Source: Sinotaia quadrata (taxonomy: Eukaryota; Mollusca; Gastropoda; Architaenioglossa; Viviparidae). Taken from it: DNA of 64,000 nt. The notes below the pieces were generated by a model. It was not told the DNA's origin. It did not search any database and saw only the letters and a list, made by a program, of their open reading frames with translations. Positions 1-11,200 of this stretch are shown here, one piece after another. The stretch spans positions 87,283,546-87,347,545 of the forward strand of contig CM054182.1 of NCBI GenBank assembly GCA_028829895.1, read 5' to 3'. The position numbers and the translations under genes are program-made. The first letter of the stretch is position 1. The number at the start of each line of letters is the position of its first letter.

Positions 1-770
1 TCTGAATGCAGATTATCAGATAATAGTAAGAATGAAAGTGATATTGTTTTTAATAAAGACAGACTCTGACATGTAGATCCGGACCTGCTGATTCAAACTG
101 TCAATGAATGGACTGTACATCTTCATACATCATTTATTCATACTATTGTCAATGATTTTAATTCAGCTAGTAACGAAGCTGAGTTTCCAGATTGATTTGG
201 TGTTATGACTGCAACAGTGACCCAACCTCCATGCAACAAGCTTACTGATGCATTGGACCCAATGGTGCTCATTAGCATTCTCCACCACAAGCCCTCTTTG
301 ACTACAATGCTCACATGAATGGAGTGGACATTCATGACCAGAAGAGAATGAAGTATGTCTGGGTGGAGTCCCAAGAAGATCTGGAAATACATCTTTAGTT
401 TCTAATAAATTCTGCCATCACAAATACTTTCATAATTTATGACCAGACTTCAACTGCAGTCCACCAATGAAAACATTTTCTCGTCTTGATTTTTGTTGAG
501 AACTTGCCCTCTCAACTCATTGCTGGATTCAGTGCCAGAAAATGACGATATCCTGATGCTGTGAGAGCACTGTCCTGCGATGATGAAAATGTGTGAAGTC
601 ATGTCAACATCAAGATGTCCACGAGAAGCCACTGCTGTTATCATCTTAAGCAACAAGTCAGCAAGGATACAATTTTTGGTTGTCCTCAGTGTAATATAAA
701 TTTATGCAAGGAATGTCAGGCCCCATACCACCAATAAACTGTAAAGTGTTAGTAAGTACACTAACAAATA
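1..770 (+). mobile_element. piggyBac transposase remnant, C-terminal part (copy A)
   Basis: Translating the + strand in broken frames gives a piece matching the end of the piggyBac DDE domain: a YN-x-HMNGVDIHDQ block near 305-345, followed by a stretch like the usual KKWW/FLLD-AI-N-FIIY region (345-445). Further right (about 615-735) is a Cys-rich tail, with a CPQCNINLCKECQAPYH run like the C-terminal zinc finger of piggyBac transposases. Several stop codons and frame changes interrupt it, so it is dead. The 5' part of the transposase would lie to the left of the window. No terminal repeats were found. Confidence 0.7.
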
Positions 771-1539
771 TCAATCCCATGTACCCATACCAAAAATAAA
801 GATGTTTTTATTTGTTTTGCAATCATGTTTGTTTTACAAGCAGTCACACGATTATAATAATTACATTTACAGCAGCGTAAGTAGTCAATATAACAACAAT
901 AAAAATAATAAAACCCTATTTATTTATTTATAGCTTAGATCCAAATTATTTAAGTATATGTTTTCTTTCTTAAACATCCATGCCCCTCTAGGTTATTTGC
1001 GTTGTATTTGCATGTATGTTTGTTCTTGAAAGTTGAATGTGCAGTTACTTATTTAAGTTATTAATTAGTTCCATCGTCAAAGTGTGGATGCTTAACCATT
1101 TTTGCATTGAGTGCACAATTTTCCAATACATTTTATTTAGTTTTTACTTTGTTTAAAAAAAAAAAGTATATTTTAATTCCTTCTTAATAAGATTCTTATT
1201 ATCAGTTTTTAGATTTAAACAAAAAATGTATCATTGGTTTTTTACTTCAATGAACCAGGATATTTTAAGATAGATTTTTGAATAATAAAATCATTTCTGA
1301 GTAACTTTTATTACTATTTTAAATAGATTAGGACTCATTTTGTGAGTGATATAACATTTTTGCTCTCATTTCATAAAAACCCACCTTTTGGGTGTCAGAT
1401 CTAAGCAAATTGACTGGTCCACAGGAAGCTGCTTTGTTTAGAGAAAGTTGGTCTATAAATAGTGGCCATTAGGGAAAGAGTAATTATAAATAAATAAATA
1501 AACTAAGAAACAAAGGAATCCCCCCCCCAAAAATCACAC
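771..1539. other. Non-coding AT-rich stretch in intron 1 of the TGOLN2-like gene (copy A)
   Basis: No exon, RNA gene or tandem array is visible here. It lies between the piggyBac remnant and the next dispersed repeat, and is nearly identical in copy B. Confidence 0.6.
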
Positions 1540-2170
1540 TAACATAACAGGAAAGGAAGTAGCAGAGAAGATAGGTGGAGGATATGGCTCCATACATGGA
1601 AAACAACTCTGCACCCCAATCCACAGAACTGAATTACAACTAGAAGTGTAAATTAAAAATATATATAAAATTAAAAAATACCCTCCACACATCCCACAAC
1701 AGTACAATATCCAGACAGATTTAACCCAACAAGATACACACAACGATTAAATCATGAACCAAAATCACGCGCAAACTGCTGAACAAACTTGAACACTATT
1801 CGCCATTTCCTTCTACAATGCAGTCTACACACTTATGAAAGAAACACACTTTAGGAGGTAACATCATTCTAAAACTCCCATTCACAACCCACACATTACT
1901 CTTCCCACAAGAACACTACCACAAACTCATTCACTAAGCGTTAATCACATTCCTCAACCAAATACAACACACCTCATATTATAACACCTAGGGAAAAGTC
2001 AAGACTAAGACCAAAGATCATTCAAGACACCAAACACCTTGAGCTGCAACACCATGATAGATACCCTCCTCGTTAGCAAGTGAGAGGAGGACCCCAAAGG
2101 AACATACCATAACGGAGAACAGCATTTGAAGAAGAAAACTTCCTACAATTTCTTGAAAAGAAGTCAAATG
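1540..2170 (-). repeat. Dispersed CA-rich repeat family, copy 1
   Basis: This is a strand-biased segment (CA-rich on +) that ends with a small inverted repeat (ccctcctc...gaggagga) and a tail of the form GAGAAcA...GAAAACTTYC. The same arrangement recurs at about 5700-6235, and in the opposite orientation at about 24510-24640. It also occurs in the duplicated block at 62160-62790. Copies are diverged and I do not recognise the family. It may be a non-autonomous transposon. Confidence 0.45.
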
Positions 2171-2552
2171 AGAAAAAAAAAGTTACACTTGTAGCTAATG
2201 TAGATCTATTTATGTTATCTGAGCAACAGTTAACTTAATACTCAGATGAGAAAGAAATATGAATCACTATTTCTACCTGGGGTAAATTTTGAGTAGCCTA
2301 AATATCGATTCAGAAGGTACAGAATTTAAAAAATGAAGTGTCAGACTAGTGTGATTAATAAATTAAAGAGTAAACAGGCAATAATTATCATATGATAAAC
2401 AAATACACTTTTCAGTTTATTTGCACTTGTAGTGGACATAGTGCCTTTAATTTAATGGAGATTGTGCCTTTAAATAGGCTACTTTAACCTACTGTGGCGA
2501 AATTTTAACAACATAAGATTGTATACAACAAAATTGTAAATTATACACTTAC

Positions 2553-3066
2553 CTTTTAAGGTTAATAAGATTTCCTTGTATATTGCTACTCCTGCAATTA
2601 AAAGTTTGCAGATTTTGGCAAATGCACTTTCTTCTTCCACTTCGCAGTAATTACGACAAGAGGTCATATCTGTTATTATTTCACCAAGATACTTTTGTAA
2701 AACACTCTCGCCAATATAGTACTTTTGAGCGAAAGAGCAAATATTTGTTATATTTGATTTCTGAAGAACTGATTCTTCGGTAAAATATTTCTTTAATTTT
2801 GGTCTTTTTATACATATTTTGTCTGAAAACGTGAACAGAGATGAACAGAGGGAGGAAAGTGTTTCTTTTACGTCGTCTTCAAAGCATGGAACAAATATAG
2901 GATATATTTCTTCATACAATGACTTTGGTGGAAAAGTACAGTTGTGGGTCATCCAAATATTTACTCGTTCGCCTAGAGGATCTGAATCAGAGTATACAAA
3001 TACGAACAGAGCAACGCTTGCCAATAATAACTCGTTGAGTCTCAGAAACGTTATTTTTAATGCCAT
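2553..3066 (-). CDS. TGOLN2-like protein, exon 1 (copy A, partial gene)
   Basis: This is the first coding exon of a second TGOLN2-like gene whose remaining exons would lie to the left of the window. It encodes 171 codons plus one base (phase 1), then a GTAAGT donor. Residues 1-26 form a signal peptide (hydrophobic LLLASVALFVFVY). The rest is a lumenal domain with eight cysteines and N-glycosylation sites at residues 42 and 105. Compared with copy B (63173-63686), 17 of 171 residues differ, while all eight cysteines are conserved. The start ATG at 3066 is the first in frame and opens directly into the signal peptide. The lumenal domain matches no family I know. The link to TGOLN2 comes from the downstream exons of copy B. 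Confidence 0.75.
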
Positions 3067-3478
3067 GTTGTCGCTAAATCACTCTCCACCATAGATATGT
3101 CTATAAATAGATCAGCAAAAGGCATTATGGATATAAGCGAAAAGGTGGGCCATTACAATTGTGTCATTTATTTATTTTTCAGTTATCGGTTAAGCGCAAT
3201 TCACGACAAACACTTTATTAATAATAACACATAAAAATGAAAGAAATTTCGTTATAATATTATTGTCTGTAGCGTAAAACGTAAAATTAAGACAAGACAA
3301 AACGTCTAAATTCTTTTTGCATCCAGAGTAACCGGATGTTTGGATCTACTGACTACGACCATGCGCACGGGCACATAGTAACCAATTTTGAGTTTGGCTG
3401 AAACAAATTATAATACTTTTTACAAGCCAGATAATTGCTTATTAGTTTACCCTCTCCACTTTATTGTTTAACATATCA
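3067..3478. promoter_or_regulatory. Bidirectional promoter between TGOLN2-like gene and DNAL4
   Basis: These 412 bases separate two divergent start codons. The segment is richer in CpG than its surroundings near 3340-3380. A palindromic TATA-like ctataaatag lies about 35-45 bases upstream of the minus-strand ATG. Two AGTAACC words, which resemble RFX half-sites, occur at 3327-3333 and 3377-3383. The promoter role is inferred from the head-to-head layout. Confidence 0.5.
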
Positions 3479-3547
3479 ATGGAAGCATCAGAAGATAAGA
3501 AAGAACCTGAAGCAGGAAAGCGGGTTCATACATATCCTCTAATCAGG
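3479..3547 (+). CDS. DNAL4: Dynein axonemal light chain 4, exon 1 only
   Basis: The exon encodes 23 residues, MEASEDKKEPEAGKRVHTYPLIR, and stops at an AGG|GTAAG donor in phase 0. The KR-x-x-T-[YF]-PL-[IV]-R pattern is the N-terminus of DNAL4, an LC8-related light chain of axonemal outer-arm dynein. In the family the next residues are H-[ST]-DMPEEM. I could not find the following exons anywhere in the window, and 1.2 kb downstream an unrelated minus-strand gene begins. The gene therefore appears cut here, probably at a duplication junction. Unspliced reading meets a stop eight codons into the intron. Confidence 0.7.
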
Positions 3548-4793
3548 GTAAGAATTCAATTCAATGAATAAAATGCTTCAATACTTGTCGCACATTTTAA
3601 TCGAGCGCGCAAAATTTACAGTCTGTTGGCCATTGTATTACATAATGCACTGCTAACTAACAGTTGGTGTTACACTAATAAATTAAAAGATTTATTTATA
3701 GAGAATAGTACTTGCGTTTATCGCATTGAAGCCATTGTTAAAATTAAGTTAAGGCACATCTGGAGGATTTTGACCCTGGGAGCAGAGATGGATGCTTGAG
3801 GTTATCATTAATTATTAGTTATCACTCTCTCTGTTGTTAAATGTCTGAAATATAAATTATAATTAGGGATATTACTATGATATTTATTCTTATTAGAGTA
3901 TTATATCCCCTTCAGTTATATATCACTCTCTTTGTTAAATGTCTGAAATATAAATTATTAAAATTATGGCTATTAGTATTACTTTGATATTTATTTTTAT
4001 TAGAGTATTGTATCCCATTCAGTTATATATCACTCTGTTGTTAAATGTCTAAAAATAAATATACATTTTCATAATTATGGCTATTATTTCAATAAATAAT
4101 GTTTCAAATATCACTACTGACATTTACAAATTTATATTTTCATATTTGACAATATGTCTGTCACTTATGTGATACTGATAGTTATTTTCTGATTTAGTAT
4201 TTAATATATCACATTCACAATCAGTTTAATGTTTAAAGTACTGTCTGATAATTGATATGACTTTCACTGTGCTTGATATTAATATCTGAACTAAGGCATG
4301 ATCTAATATTGTATATAATATTAATAAAACCAATAACTCCAATGTTTTAACTTTAGTTTTAATGTTTTATATACATGTTTGACAATTGGCTATAACTAGT
4401 ATAACTATAACAGTATAAGGCTTGTAATTGGTATATACTTTTCATTAGGCAATTTATTTTTGTAAATTAACAATACTGAAAGTGCTGTTTCTTAAGTTTT
4501 GTTTTGACTTTTGTTTTTGATTTTTTTTAACTTGATATTTAAAATAGTTAAATAATCTTGTTTGTAATTATAAATTTCCTAAGGATTTGTTCTCATTCGG
4601 AGTAGGTAGCTAGATTAATGTGATATGCATGCCTCTAGTATGTTCATACCTTTCTACAAGGTCTAGCTTTTACAATTATGTTAATTTTTCAATATACTGC
4701 TGATTTCTTGTATTGTTAATGTTACTTATAAACGTAAGCATTTAAATTAATGATTTTATAAAGTTGGTACATATATTTGACATACAAGCATAC
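3548..4793. other. Putative duplication junction: DNAL4 intron 1 joined to DECR2 intron 2
   Basis: This AT-rich gap lies between the only DNAL4 exon and the last visible DECR2 exon. It contains no coding sequence. About 2.5 copies of a roughly 105-base repeat (ttgttaaatgtctgaaatat words) occupy 3820-4090. The breakpoint itself cannot be placed from one copy. Confidence 0.45.
3815..4090. repeat. Tandem repeat, about 105-base unit, 2-3 copies
   Basis: The words atatatcactct, gttaaatgtctgaaatataa and tattagagtatt recur at about 3820, 3925 and 4028 with small changes. Confidence 0.7.
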
Positions 4794-4862
4794 CTCATAA
4801 AAACCTCGGCAATTGTGAAGCATATTCCAGAACCTCCTCCAGTGATAAATGCAACTTTGTCT
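4794..4862 (-). CDS. DECR2: DECR2 fragment, exon 2
   Basis: The exon is 69 bases with a TTGCAG acceptor and phase 2 out (AG|GTATG). It holds the first beta strand and glycine-rich dinucleotide loop of the SDR fold, with Gly-to-Cys at the final loop position. Confidence 0.75.
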
Positions 4863-4994
4863 CTGCAACATTGAACAACAATATATAATTACATGTGTTT
4901 GGTGTGCGCGAAGGTGAATGTGACTGTTGCATTTTGTTTGTGTGTCGTGCATTTAACTTTGATGATCAAGTGGAGGAGAATCAAATCAACTTAC

Positions 4995-5068
4995 TTTAAA
5001 ATGTCCTTTTGAAAAATAAAGTCATAATGGTCAAGACAATTCTCTATATATTCTTCTTTCTTAGCCAT
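4995..5068 (-). CDS. DECR2: DECR2 fragment, exon 1
   Basis: The exon is 74 bases with ATG at 5068 and a GTAAGT donor just below 4995. It encodes the short region that precedes the Rossmann fold in DECR2 (CL-x-x-Y-x-x-x-F-x-x-D-x-L). Confidence 0.7.
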
Positions 5069-5212
5069 AATATTTGTTTTAAATGTTTAATACAAAAAGA
5101 GCAAATTTATCACTCTCGCCTACAGTAACACTAACACTAGTAACTGCAAATGTAGTCAAAGTTCAAAGGGAATAACTCTAACTAAGTCACATGAACGACT
5201 CATGACAGCAAG
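5069..5212. promoter_or_regulatory. Bidirectional promoter between DECR2 fragment and HGSNAT
   Basis: Only 144 bases separate the divergent start codons of DECR2 (5068, -) and HGSNAT (5213, +). No TATA box is evident. An aagATGGcc context marks the HGSNAT start. The promoter role is inferred from position. Confidence 0.45.
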
Positions 5213-5264
5213 ATGGCCGCTTCCACGAGCAGTTTGTATACAATGTTTGGATATCTCGCTACAG
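5213..5264 (+). CDS. HGSNAT: HGSNAT exon 1 (signal peptide)
   Basis: It encodes [17 protein letters not shown] plus one base. Joined in phase to exon 2 it gives VAVCIKA, a complete signal peptide. The donor G|GTGTTA is weak, so this exon rests on phase fit, Kozak context and signal character. Confidence 0.65.
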
Positions 5265-8200
5265 GTGTTATGCGATTTTAATATTTATAGAATACTATAA
5301 ATAATATTTATATGTACACATATCATACCGCATAAAATTAATAAAATACTTTATACATTAATCTTGACACATGCAGACTTTACTCAGAAGCATTGTTTTA
5401 ACGCTAGCAACACCCTCAAAGTGACATGAACAATAGATAATTAATGTGTCAAAAAATAAAATCAAAACACTAAATTATTATGTAATAATTAAATGTTTAG
5501 TTATTTATTTAGTCAGTCATCTGGAAAAGTGCAACCCTGTTTTAAAAACTGAATAGGTATACTATTACTAGAAGAATAAAAATGAGGTTAGGTATCACAA
5601 AAGGCCTTTCTAAATTCGAAAGTGTTTGCTAATTTACATCTGAATAATATATATCATATTATTATAAATAGCTGCAATCCTTTATAGTTATACTGCACCT
5701 GCATTCACAATGAAATCACTACTGTACACAACAAAACATCATCAAAATCACATACACCAAGCACTAATTACGTATCTCATCTAAACACTCTTCGCCTTCT
5801 ATAATTAATAATAATTAAAAAAAAAAACAGTTGCAACTTGCAACTCATTAGAAAATATGGATAGAGTCTCAAACTCATTGTGAAATTGACTCTACTAATA
5901 CAACTTTAATAATAATTTTAAAAAATAAAAATAAAACCCCAACTAACTTTAGATAATACAAACCACACAACAGGAACAAAGATACCACTTCCGCAATTAC
6001 AACCAAACCACACACACATATATAAAAAAAAAAGGGGGGGGGGCACGAAAATACAATACTCACACACAAAACACTAATAATCAAAATTCAAGAAACAACA
6101 TACACTAACTTTCCAGAACAAGCCTCCACCTTCCCTCCCTTAATACAAGTAAAGGGAGGAAGCTCCACGGGAATCATTCAAAAATTGAGAAAATCTAGAA
6201 GATGAAAAGTTTTCATGCAATTCATGGGGAGCAAAGAAGTTATCAAAACAACAACAAATATAGTTACAGCATTATTTTTGTAATAAAGACCCACCAACAG
6301 AGGGCGGTTTGAGGGTGTGCGCCAAACTGGTGCTACCTTTTCACCCTCTTCTGCCAGCCCTCTCGCCCTCCACCTCAGATGCACCGCGAGCCTCTGGGGT
6401 TCCCCCAGAAGCAAACCATGACTGAGAATATCACGAAGATAAAATGTCTAATGCAGCTTCTGGGGTGAGTCAGCGAAAGAGAGAGAGATTATTTTTGTTA
6501 AAAATATGAACATAGATAATATAATTTACAATTTTATTTTTTAAGAAGGGGGTGGGGGAAAATATTTTATGTTATGGGACACATTATTCACAGACTATTA
6601 ATTATTCTACTGAGACTTTTGTACAATAACATTTCATTAGAAATATTGCAGTTCTGAGTATTATACATTTCTCATTTTAGTGTGCAAGCATATTCTTTTA
6701 AAATTATTTTAACATTTAAACACTTAAAAATATTTTGTAATCAGCTTTAGTGGCAGTGTGCATTAAAGCAGATCAGCCACCAAAAAGTCTGCTAACTGCC
6801 ATGTGCAATCCAGCTTATGTCCCTGACTTCAACATGGATACAGCACAATTAAAAATTGTCAATGACCGTGCTAATCTGACTCTAGCATTGTACATGCAAA
6901 GTGAAGAATGTTATCAGGTATGTAAGAGTAAAATAAATGATAAATTATTAATATTATGTTTTTGTTGTGTTTACACACTTCTTTTTTTTGTTGTTGTTCG
7001 GTGAAAAATCAAGATTAACAGTGAAATACACTTTGGAATTTAAATTTTAAAAGAATTTTCAACATTTAATTCTTTTAATGTTACTTGTTAGTCTTACTCA
7101 AGTTATTATTTGTATTTTTTACCCACTACCACCACCCTCCCAATGAGTTGGATTGTCACAAAATGTTATTGATTGTTTTATTTTATTTTGTAATTTCTAC
7201 AAAAGCTAATTGTTTCATCAGGAATAAATGCATCTGTTTCATTTCTATACTTTCAATTTCTTATTTTTTTATATTTTCATTGAGTGCTCAATGAAAATTT
7301 CAAAATATTGAATGAAAATTGGAAAGTGCTGGTTGTAAGGTTAAGTCACTTATTTATTAGATTGAATCATTGTTTTTAAAATATGCTTGTGTGATAGTTT
7401 GACTCTGAGCATATGCTCTTCATTAAAACTAACTTATAAAAATAGCTAAGCTTTGGCCATATTTAAAATAAATCATCTCACTTAACACAAGTTTTATATT
7501 TTGTTGCATTTATTCTCTCATGCACCACAAATTGTAAAATTCTTAAAACTTTAAATAGATTATCATAATCATTATTATTTCTTTTCTGTATTAGGTGTGG
7601 GATTTGTAGATACTTCTAAATGTTATAGTTGTGTGCCACTAAAAATTATGACATATTTAGATTTTTTATTATTAATTATTATCATTGCTGTTATTTTTAT
7701 TTTTTGTGGGGCATAGTGTGACCTTAAACAAGTGTTTAACATCTCAACAAACTGCACAGTTTTGGTAGACACACGTTGGCCGGTACGCTTGGAAATTCAC
7801 TCACTTTCCAATAACACCACAGCTTTGTCGTCATGCAGGTATACAAACTTTTTCATTTGAATTTTATTGCCCTCATAAATAAAGGGATATATAGTGAAAG
7901 AAATATTAATTTTTATAATTTCATTTACAAGCTTCAGTATTTTCAGATGTTTATTATTGTCAACTAATCATACTAATGTATTGATTTCCAAGCACTGATG
8001 TTGTAAAATTGTTGATAATAATGAAGATGACGTGAATGAAATTCAAGTATACATTTTAAATTCTAATTCCAACTTTCATTATAGAAATTAAAATCAAAAC
8101 ATTAACATCACATTATAATTTTTAAAACTTCTTTTTTTAGGATGGTAGTGTTTTGCAACTTCTATAGCAAGAGACCAGTTTTATATTTACAAGGCTGGAA

Positions 8201-11200
8201 ATATCTTTCTTTCAAATTTTTTTCTTTATTTCCTTCTATTTTGTAAGGGAGTCCAGCAACACTCATTTATTCTTAGAGTACGGAGAGTATGCAATATTTA
8301 TTCAACATATTCTACCAAATAAATCTGGTTTGGGAAATGCCAGCATTGACTGTCGATTTGTTTCGATGAACTCTCCAGCAGATAACAACATCCGTAAGGT
8401 TTTTTCTTGTTTGTATATACTTAAATATTTTAGATAAAATGAGTAGGTTAAAAATAAATTACATTTTAAAAGTCTGGTTATATACTTGTATGCAGAATAG
8501 TAAAGACTAGTAAATTAACTCTTGGGCAGATTATTTTAAATATATAATCATACTATATATTATTCTTTTAAATAATATATAGAGAAATGCAGCCAACTAT
8601 CTCCTATACAAGACCAATACATGCTGCATTTAGATTTAGAGAAGCTGTGAGCTTGTTTGCAGAACCCAACAGTTCAAGAGTGGTGTTAATAAAGTACATA
8701 ACCCTTTTTGTAAAAATTGGCATAGCTGGGTTAGATCCCTTTTCTACCTGCAACAGTATAGTTATTTTTTTGTTTTTTTAATGTTCATTTAATTATTTCA
8801 AAATTATTTAGTGTGCAATTTATTTGTGGAAATGTCCAAAATTGTTTTATTTTTTTATTTGCTGGCATAAACTCAAGTGATAACTAGAGACTAGTTCAGG
8901 CAGTTACTGAAAGTGTAAAATGTTTGCAAATGCATGGAATATTTACTTTTATTTGTTGTTGTTTGAAACTAATCAGCATACTGTTTTATCAGAATGTTTA
9001 TATACTGCAAGAGAAGGGATATAAATGTTATTGTTGGGCTAATTCTTGTTTTATGCTTTCAGTTTGAATTATGTTAGATGAGTATATCAAAGACGTAAGC
9101 AATTTAGATGAGATATCAAACTCAAAGATTTAAGCAATTTTGGGTCATTTTACTGATCATCAGCAAGAGCCACATTAGAAGTTACAGAAAAGAGATAGAC
9201 AAACATCAGGCATATCAACTGGCTAACAGAATTAATTGAATAAAGATGTCATTCATTATTTGATTGAATAAAATTAATTAATCATAGATAAAAAATCCAC
9301 TGCCGATCACCACACATGAACGACTGGTCAGTGAATTAAGAAACAGTGTACTTAACATATCCACTAATGGAAATTTGACTGGTTTCTTCTACATGTAATA
9401 TTTCTAAACTAAAATTCTAATTACTGCTAAATGAATAAATCTTTGTAATGATCTATTCCAATTCCAGTTCCAAATTCTAATACAAGAACACAACACTATT
9501 ATTATAATCAATGAGGATTTTGAATATGTTGTTTAAACTTCCTTTCCATTATGACTACCTGCCAGATTTTAAACTCCCACCGAAGGAGATTTTGTTTGTG
9601 ACATTTTTATTGCAGTAACCACACTTTTTTACCTCATAACCATTCATTTATTTATTTATAAAACATAAAGAGCAAGCATATATTGTTCTCAAATTAGAAA
9701 GAAAGAAATCCATTAGAAATTAAAGATTAATTTGATAAAATAAAGTAATTAAAATTAATATTAATAATATGGTAAAGTTGATACTGTTTTGATTAAATGA
9801 GTAAACTCTGGTGATTTTTCTGCTTTGTTTGTTTGGGTTTTTTTTGTTTTTTGTTTTTTTAATGTATTTGCAGAAATTCAAACATAGACTTCATTAACAC
9901 AAATTTCTTCATTCTTTATTGAAGTATGTTTTGTTGTATTTTAACTAAATATGCAACTGTCCCACAAGAAAAAAATGAAGCCACATAATTTGAACATGCA
10001 AAATATTTATCTTAACTGTTTGAGCATTAGTCACTGGAGTTTTAGTGGTCATATTTAATCAGTTAAATACCCGCTAATGTATTTTAGTAGAAAATCATTC
10101 CCTGCATTCCCTGAAGATTGCATGCTTTGAGAATTTCCAGGATGTAATGAATCACAGATTTCATGTGGCTGTTAATGTCATTCTTTTCCTGCATTGTACA
10201 GATTAACTCTATCTGATAACAAATGCTTGCCTATTCATTGATTGTTGTAGTTCATTCTAGCTTGTACCATTTTTGAATTTAACCTTCTTTTTCAAATCTT
10301 TATTAAATTATCCATATTTTATATTTTGGAGACATGAAGACATTCTCTTTGTGAACCTATGAGTAAGTTTATTTATAGTGGACAATTGTACCTTAAATTA
10401 CTTCAAAAAAGGAGTAGAATTACATTGCTTTGATGCCAGTGTTTTTATTCTAGAAGAAACTTCAGTGACAAGTAACTCTCTTAGTAATTCTGTTTTGCTT
10501 TTGAGTTCAAAGATTTATAGTTAGCAAAAAAGAAATGCTTCCTGGTGGATGGAGTAGAAATAAAAGAATACAGTTGGGGTTTTAAAAATGTGAAAAACCA
10601 TCACTATTTGAAACCTTTTGCAGGAAAAAAATGTAATTTAAATGTCAGAGAGTTTACAGGTTTGGTTGTCATTACATTCATTGTCAGAATGGATTGTTGA
10701 TAAATTGTGCATTCAATGATTTTTTAAATGAAAAAACACGAGATAAAATTTAGAAAATAAAACCACAACTCATCAGAGCAATTTAATATTTTCATTAGCT
10801 TCTGGAAATATAAATATATGATGAATTGAGTTTTATACATGAAGACCAACAAATTTATATATTCCTTGTCTTAGTGTTTTCCAATTTAAACAGTCATTCA
10901 AGATTCCATTCTACCAGTGACTTTTTTCCCTCTAGATTTTAGGGGTATAACTATAACTGAAATTTATTATTACACTTAATAATATACATGTATTTTCACA
11001 TACTATATACAGTGGGAGTAAGTAAAGCACACTGAAAACTTTGGGGATTAGAAAATAGAAATTTTTAAGATAGCGCTGAAGAGATTAAACCTGTTGATGA
11101 AAAGGTTGTCAGTAGTTTAGGCAATTCTGTTCTACATTCACTATTGATATTTTGTATTTCTCTTTTGTGTATTTACTGAACTGTTGTGTTTGCATATCAT

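Larger units (their letters stand above)
1..3385. repeat. Segmental duplication, copy A
   Basis: This block reappears at 60619-64000 in the same orientation with an offset of about 60615-60620 bases. Read line by line, the non-coding part differs by roughly a dozen substitutions and a few small indels over 2.5 kb. It holds a decayed piggyBac transposase, a dispersed CA-rich repeat, intron 1 and exon 1 of a TGOLN2-like gene, and that gene's upstream region. Either block may extend beyond the window, so the true ends are not visible. Confidence 0.95.
4794..5068 (-). pseudogene. DECR2: Peroxisomal 2,4-dienoyl-CoA reductase, 5' fragment (exons 1-2)
   Basis: Exon 1 (5068-4995) encodes MAKKEEYIENCLDHYDFIF plus QKDIL and ends in phase 2. 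Exon 2 (4862-4794) continues with [14 protein letters not shown] and FTIAEVFMR, ending at a GTATG donor. The order and spacing match the N-terminus of DECR2, an NADPH-dependent short-chain dehydrogenase acting on unsaturated fatty acyl-CoAs in peroxisomes. The cofactor-binding TGxxxGxG motif is altered: the last glycine is cysteine (TGC for GGC). No later exons follow on the minus strand in the 1.2 kb before DNAL4 exon 1. It is probably a truncated duplicate, but a gene with a long intron running off the left edge cannot be excluded. Confidence 0.75.
5265..6750. other. HGSNAT intron 1
   Basis: It contains a CA-rich dispersed repeat copy (about 5700-6235), a pogo-like transposon piece (about 6290-6500) and AT-rich filler. 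No other coding exon is evident. Confidence 0.6.

Noticed and set aside
138..656. Minus-strand open frames of 84 and 68 residues in the duplicated block
   Set aside because: They are antisense to the piggyBac remnant, and the recognisable motifs are on the + strand.
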